From the NCBI RefSeq assembly GCF_000499385.1, contig NW_013652089.1:17275-81274 (forward strand): a stretch of DNA of 64,000 nt, given 5' to 3'. This document shows positions 59,558 through 64,000 of this stretch, piece by piece; within the stretch, counting starts at the first letter, position 1; every line of letters starts with the position of its first letter. The position numbers were made by a program, and so were the translations under genes. The notes under the pieces are model-generated. The model saw only the letters and a list, made by a program, of their open reading frames with translations. It was not told the origin of the DNA and searched no databases. The DNA comes from Eimeria necatrix. Lineage: Eukaryota > Apicomplexa > Conoidasida > Eucoccidiorida > Eimeriidae.

Positions 59558-60982
59558 AGCCCGACGCAGCTCGGCTGCGGTTGCTGCGGCGGCTGTGGCT
59601 GCGCCGCTACTTCTTTGGGCCTTCTGCTGCTCCCCAGACAGTTCGGCTTCCTTTCTCTCGCTGCACTTTGCTGCAGCTGAAGCAAAAGGCTGCAGTGCCC
59701 CTCTCGGCGCTGCCAGCAGGTAACCAGCTAGACCAGTTAGCCACAGCTAGCCGCAGCTAGCCGCAGCTAGCCAAAGCTAGCCACAGCTGCCCCTGGCTAG
59801 CCACAGCTAGCCAGGCGTAGCTCTAGGTGGCCGCACTTACCCGTAGTTAGCGACGGCGAGCCACTTGTAGCACTAGGTAGCCACAGCTAGCTGCAGCCTG
59901 CCACGGCTAGCCATGGCTAGCTGCAGCTAGCCACAGCTAGCCACCCACGCAGCCACGCTGCTTATTACTCAACTGGCCCTTTAGCTAGCTCTACAGCGGC
60001 GCTCACAGCTAGCCACACACTGCTGCTGCAGCTAGCGACGCAGCTAGCTGCACACTGCGAGCCACAGCTAGCTGGGACTCTACACAGCTGCTCCCGGGCA
60101 GGAGCCCTCGCTGCGCACGAAGCAGCAGCAGCAGCATGAGGAGCAGCTGCACGAGCAGCAGCAGCGGAAGCAGCAGAGGCGGGGTTTGCTGCTGCTGCTG
60201 CTGCTGCTGCTGCAGGTGCAACAGCAGCAGAGTCCTCGCGGGTGATGTGGGGCCCCTACAGGGGGCCCCCCAGTGCCCTTTTAAATGCCCTTTTGGCTGC
60301 GCCGGCCACCACAGACCCTCAGGCGCTGCCGTGGGCCAGTGTTGCCTTTTTGGTTCACGTCTGCAGCGTCGAAGTCAGTTTTAAACCCTAAACCCTAAAC
60401 CCTAAACCCTAAACCCTAAGCGGCACAGTCTAAACACTTGCCCAGACCCTAGGCTCCCGCAATGGGCTCAAGCCGCTGGTAAACAAACCCTAATTTCGAG
60501 CTCTAGCAGGCGTCGGGCATTTTCCTGTGCAGCGCGCAAACCCTAAACCCTAAACCCTAAACCCTCGCCAGCGCTATCCCTGTAGGAAGCGCTGGGTTCT
60601 ATGCTGCAGCCGTAGCTCAAACCCTAAACCCTGGCGCTACGCCTGCTAAACCCTTGTCTGAAGCTTAAACCCTCGTCTAAACCCTAAACCCTAACTCAAG
60701 CCCTAAACCCCAATCCACACGCGCATCATAAACTCCGGAGGCCCCTCATGCAGGCGAGTGGGTATAGAGACTCGTGCCTCTTCGTGCACGCGAAGCCAAG
60801 TGCCTGCAGCTGCTGCTGCTGCTGCTGCTGCTGTGCTGCTGCTGCTGCTGCTGCTGCAGGCAGAGGGGGAAGAGACAGTGCTGCACCTGCGCGTCCCTGC
60901 AGGGACTGCAGAAGCCCTCGCCACGCCGCTGCTGCTGGTCCCCCACGACCTGCGCACCATGAAGTGCTTCCTAGACGACTAG
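55213..60982 (+). CDS. CLP1: CLP1-type polynucleotide kinase / mRNA 3'-end processing factor
   Basis: Ten exons: 55213-55695, 56007-56291, 56784-56888, 57458-57567, 58131-58597, 59018-59316, 59560-59719, 60088-60180, 60216-60373, 60860-60982; 760 residues against about 425 in animals, all phases consistent. CLP1 proteins act in cleavage factor complexes and, in animals, as RNA 5'-kinases. The N-terminal beta domain holds ELRVLLL and AEIFGLELLP...LAIFTWGGCTLQVRGP. GPRVLVTG leads into the P-loop GSSGSGKSS (residues 296-304), then NYALRAGWTPAFLELDV. Later blocks are PLVYFLG, FGFDIIIVLD, RRYFFG, VAFLVHVCSVE and the ending MKCFLDD. Insertions are mostly Ala/Gln/Ser runs. Exon 1 starts with a GAPLG-repeat low-complexity region; 55213 is the first Met, and an upstream start cannot be ruled out. 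Exon 8 is bounded by an unusual 35-nt intron. Confidence 0.93.
55345..55540 (+). repeat. GGGGCCCC-type repeat used as coding sequence (GAPLG repeats)
   Basis: Tandem GGGGGCCCCCCT-like 12-mers encode repeated Gly-Ala-Pro-Leu and variants in CLP1 exon 1. The same DNA words fill non-coding fields elsewhere in the window. Confidence 0.8.
56703..56775 (+). repeat. Telomere-like TTTAGGG in CLP1 intron 2
   Basis: About nine TTTAGGG units ending just before the CTGCCTTCAG acceptor of exon 3. Confidence 0.9.
56899..57186 (+). repeat. 12-bp GCTAGC satellite, CLP1 intron 3
   Basis: About 24 units of a 12-bp repeat, consensus CAGCTAGCCACG with variants at the last four positions. It starts about 10 bp after the 5' splice site. 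Irregular AGCTGCC/AGCTAGC words continue to 57345. Confidence 0.9.
57600..58000. repeat. GGGGCCCC-rich stretch in CLP1 intron 4
   Basis: Aperiodic GGGGCCCC words with AG/TC spacers, followed at 58043-58115 by TTTAGGG units up to near the acceptor of exon 5. Confidence 0.8.
58611..58870 (+). repeat. 10-bp GCTAGC satellite, CLP1 intron 5
   Basis: About 26 units in strict 10-bp register, consensus CTAGCTGTGG (variants CTAGCTGCAG, CTAGCCGTGG). It begins about 13 bp inside the intron and is followed by (CTG)n leading to the CAG acceptor. Confidence 0.92.
59727..60070 (+). repeat. Degenerate 10-bp GCTAGC satellite, CLP1 intron 7
   Basis: Irregular copies of CCACAGCTAG/CCGCAGCTAG, in effect the reverse-complement phase of the intron 5 unit, spread over most of the intron. 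Confidence 0.85.
60383..60720 (-). repeat. Telomere-like AAACCCT tracts in CLP1 intron 9
   Basis: Five units at 60383-60418, four at 60538-60565 and shorter runs to about 60715. The intron opens GTCAGTTTTAAACCCT, again placing the repeat next to the 5' splice site. Confidence 0.9.
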
Positions 60983-61314
60983 GCAGCAGCAGCAGCAGCT
61001 GCTGCTGCTGCTCCTGCTGCTGCTGCTGCTGCTGCTGCGGTGAGCTAAAGTGCTTCCGAGATGACCAGGCAGCAACAGCAACAACAACAGCTGCAGCAGC
61101 AACAGCAGCAACAACAGCAGCTGCAGCGGCAGCAACAGCAGAATGAGCAACAGCAGCAACAACGGCAACGAGGGGCTGGGCAGTTGCAGCTGAAGCTGCT
61201 GCAGCAGAAGAGACATACGGGCTTCGGGGCTTCTACAAAGCCAAAAATTAAAAGAAATACTTCAAGGAGACAAAAAGACCCGCATGCAGAGGCAGGAGCC
61301 GCCACAAGAACAAC

Positions 61315-61347
<33 letters not shown>

Positions 61348-61412
61348 TGACGCGCGCAGACACAGGGATAGCAGCAGACAAAGCTAGAGGTTCTGGGCTG
61401 CTGCAGCAGCAG
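60983..61412. other. Short convergent intergenic region
   Basis: It lies between the stop codons of CLP1 (+) and the Gln-repeat gene (-). It is dense in CAG/CAA on the + strand and gives a Gln-rich + frame (61061-61387). I treat this as untranslated DNA because no splice-supported or conserved block joins it to either gene. Confidence 0.5.
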
Positions 61413-61504
61413 CTACCGCGGCTTCATATAGCTTTGGCGGCGGCCAGAGGAGTTGTTCAGTTGCTGCGGCCTCACTGAGCCCCGACGCGGCCGCTGCAGC
61501 AGCG

Positions 61505-61537
<33 letters not shown>

Positions 61538-61832
61538 TGCGCTGCTGCTGCTGCTGTGGCCCCGTAGCTGCGCTGCCCCACAGGAGCGCCGAAGCGTTCT
61601 GGAGCCCAAAGGCCTCAATGAAGGCAGCCGGGAGCTCCGGCACAGAGTTCTGCCGCTGCTGCTGCTGCTGCTGCTGTTGCTGCTGCTGTTGCTGCTGCTG
61701 CGGGGGGGCCACTGGGGAGACGCCGTAGCCTCGGGGGGCCCTCCTGCTGTCTCTCTGATGCATCGGCGTGAGGTGGACGCGATTGGCAGCAAGGAGACCC
61801 AAGGGGACTCCGCTGCTGCATCTGCTGCTGCA

Positions 61833-61876
<44 letters not shown>

Positions 61877-62129
61877 ATGCTATAGAGGAAGCCCGCAGGC
61901 AGGCGAAGAGATCAGGGGCTGCTGCGCCCGAAGCAGCAGCAGAGCGGCGTGAGGGGCCCCCCGGTTTTGTGGGGGGCCCCTCTTGGGGTTTTCTTTGAGT
62001 GGCACTTTTTATTTCTTTTTCTTTATTCAACAACTTTTCTCCTTGGTGTTTCCTTTCCAGCTTCCTTATTCCTGCTGCTGCCTCGGCCTCGCTGCCCCTG
62101 CTGCCTGCTGCTGTTGCAGTGGCTGGCAG

Positions 62130-62185
<56 letters not shown>

Positions 62186-64000
62186 AGCCTCGTTTTGCAG
62201 CTTGAGCCCTGCGGATGCTGCAGAACTCCCTGTACACCCTAAATGCATGCAGCAGTCGCGCAAATGAACAAGTGAAGAGCAGCAAAATAAAAAGTATTTA
62301 ACTTATTTATTACTTTTTATTTTAATTAGTTATTTATTTTTTATTTATTACTTATTAGTGCTGCACTAGTTCAGCTAGTCGGCTCACGCTGCTGCTCTGT
62401 CAGGCGGAGACCTTTCGATAGGCCTAAGGGGCCCCACAAATGCGCTGGGGGAAGGGCCAGTCTCGCTGAACAGCTGCTGCTGCTGCTGCAGCGGCGGTGG
62501 CTGCTGCTGCTGCTGCAGCGGCGGCAGCTGCTGCTGCTGCTGCTTATGCAGCGACTGTTGCTGCTGCTGCTTGTGCAGCGGCTGCAGCTGCAATGACTGG
62601 TGCTGCAGCGGCTGCTGCTGCAGCATCTGCTGCTGCTGTTGCTGCTGCTGGTACAGAGGCTGCTGCTGCAACGACTGCTGCTGCAGCGTCTGCTGCTGCA
62701 GCGATTGCTGCTGCAGCGGTTGCTGCTGCAGCAACTGCCGCTGCATCGGTTGCTGCTGTAGCGACTGCTGCTGCTGCTGCTGCAGCGGTTTCTGCTGCTG
62801 CTGCAGCGACTGCTGCTGCAGCGGCTGCTGCTGCAGCATCTGCTGCTTCTGCTGCTTGTGCAGCGGTTGCTGCTGCAGCGGCTCTTGCTGCAGCGGCTGC
62901 TGCTGCTGCTGCTTGTGCAGCGGCTGCTGCTGCAGCGGCTCCTGCTGCTGCTGCTTGTGCAGCGGCTGCCACTGCAGCGGCTGCTGCTGCTGCTGCAGCG
63001 ACTGCTGTTGCTGCTGCTGTAGCGACAGCTGCCGCAGCGGCTGCTGCTGTAGCGACTGCTGCTGCTGCTGCTGCTGCTGTAGCGACAGCTGCCGCAGCGG
63101 CTGCTGCTGTAGTGACTGCTGCTGCTGCTGCTGCTGTAGCGACAGCTGCTGCAGCGGCTGCTGGTGTAGCGACTGCTGCTGCTGCTGCTGTAGCGACAGC
63201 TGCCGCAGCGGCTGCTGCTGTAGTGACTGCTGCTGCTGCTGCTGTAGCGACAGCTGCCGCGGCGGCTGCTGCTGCAGTGACTGCTGCTGCTGCTGCTGCT
63301 GTAGCGACGGCTGCTGCAGCGGCTGCTGCTGCAGCGACTGTTGCTGCTGCTGCTGTAGCGACAGCTGCTGCAGCGGCTGCTGCTGTAGCGACTGCTGCTG
63401 CTGCTGCTGCTGTAGCGACAGCTGCTGCAGCGGCTGCTGCTGCAGTGACTGCTGCTGCTGCTGTAGCGACAGCTGCCGCAGCGGCTGCTGCTGTAGTGAC
63501 TTCTGCTGCTGCTGCTGCTGTAGCGACAGCTGCTGCAGCGGCTGCTGCTGCAGTGACTGCTGCTGCTGCTGCTGTAGCGACAGCTGCCGCAGCGGCTGCT
63601 GCTGCAGTGACTGCTGCAGTAGCGATTGCTGCTGCTGCGGCTGCTGTAGCGACAGCTGCCGCAGCGGCTGCTGCTGCAGTGACTGCTGCTGTAGCGACTG
63701 CTGCTGCTGCGGCTCTTGCTTGTGGAGCGGCTGCTGCAGCTGCAGCGACTGCAGTTGCAGCGGCAGCTGATGTTGGTGCAGCGGCTGCTGCTGCTGCTGC
63801 TGGTGCGGCGGGTGCTGCTGCTGTTGGTGCAGCTGCTGCCACTGCAGCGGCTGCTGGTGCTGCTGCTGCTGTTGGTGCAGCTGCTGCTGCTGCTGCTGCT
63901 GCTGCTTGTGCATCAGCTGCTGCTGGTTGCGCAGCTGCTGCTGCTGCAGCGGGTGCCGCTGCTGCAACGGCTGCTGCTGAGGGATTTGCGTTTGTGCGTG
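61413..64000 (-). CDS. Gln-repeat low-complexity protein, 3' part (5' end outside window)
   Basis: The frame is open from the window edge through 62388 and then appears to splice (AGCAGC|GTGAGC) into a last exon of about 61413-62240. Several AG acceptors near 62205-62240 all keep the same phase. The upstream exon is almost purely Gln with Leu, Pro, Ser and Arg, in a tandem motif like SLQQQQQQSLQQQPLRQL repeated about 14 times between 63000 and 63700. Its end, LFSETGPSPSAFVGPLRPIE, is well mixed. The last exon has poly-Ala, poly-Ser and poly-Gln runs, with mixed segments such as NRVHLTPMHQRDSRRAPRGY and PELPAAFIEAFGLQ. I recognise no domain. The poly-Cys and poly-Ala frames over the same DNA are less likely because the Gln frame alone joins to mixed sequence. 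Confidence 0.5.
63000..63720 (-). repeat. Variable-length minisatellite coding Gln/Leu/Ser repeats
   Basis: About 14 units of roughly 45-55 bp. Each contains a TAGCGACAGCTGC(C/T)GCAGCGG core on the + strand followed by (CTG)n of changing length. Length differences between units are multiples of three, which fits selection for an open frame. Confidence 0.8.

Noticed and set aside
45092..60720. TTTAGGG/AAACCCT tracts as a real chromosome end
   Set aside because: Tracts are short, in both orientations, and lie between and inside complete genes, so they are interstitial.
61061..61387. 108-codon Gln-rich plus frame after the CLP1 stop codon
   Set aside because: It follows the conserved CLP1 C-terminus MKCFLDD and stop; probably CAG-rich 3' untranslated sequence.
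62571..63770. 399-codon Cys/Ser frame (+) and 432-codon Ala/Val frame (minus 62544-63842)
   Set aside because: Both are translations of the same CAG/CTG array in other frames. Only the Gln frame joins mixed sequence and a plausible splice site.

Overview
The window looks like nuclear DNA of a coccidian apicomplexan, most likely an Eimeria species; I cannot name the species. The evidence is pervasive CAG/CTG trinucleotide repeats inside and outside exons, many interstitial telomere-like TTTAGGG/AAACCCT tracts, intron-rich genes with GT-AG (and at least one GC-AG) introns, and conserved eukaryotic proteins padded with long Gln, Ala and Ser runs. Eimeria chromosomes are known to alternate repeat-rich and repeat-poor segments, and both kinds are visible here.

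Layout: 0.7-5.0 kb holds an RCC1-repeat gene (-). At 5.2-11.0 kb is a 1953-codon open frame of unknown family (-). An initiator tRNA-Met lies at 11.75 kb (+). A repeat-poor segment with no convincing gene runs from 11.8 to 16.4 kb. At 16.8-20.5 kb is a gene joining a LITAF-like zinc domain to a wolframin-like domain and a Gln-rich tail (+). At 23.3-26.8 kb is a seven-transmembrane protein resembling GPR180/TMEM145 (+). eIF4G, with MIF4G and MA3 domains and a huge low-complexity N-terminus, occupies 28.8-38.3 kb (-). AT-rich, gene-empty DNA fills 38.3-44.3 kb. A small four-helix membrane protein lies at 44.3-45.6 kb (+). A GGGGCCCC-rich field covers 45.9-47.5 kb. The 26S proteasome ATPase RPT1 lies at 48.8-53.5 kb (+), the mRNA 3'-end factor/RNA kinase homologue CLP1 at 55.2-61.0 kb (+), and the 3' part of a Gln-repeat protein at 61.4-64 kb (-, running off the window).

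I reconstructed exon chains by hand from conserved protein blocks, splice dinucleotides and codon phase. RPT1, CLP1, the seven-TM gene, the LITAF/wolframin gene and the conserved half of eIF4G all close in frame across every junction. RCC1 and both gene ends with low complexity are less certain. The genes do not form an operon or pathway; they are housekeeping genes side by side.

The most unusual thing is the non-exonic DNA. Each intron of RPT1 and CLP1 is built largely from one simple repeat type: telomere-like repeats, a 28-bp minisatellite, CTG/GTG repeats, or GCTAGC-core satellites with 4-, 10- or 12-bp periods. Many 3' splice sites are the end of a (CTG)n tract that finishes in CAG, and two introns start directly with GTAAACCC telomere-like sequence. 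A 14-bp palindrome, GGTGTACGTACACC, recurs at dispersed non-coding positions, and there is a pair of adjacent long hairpins inside one intron.
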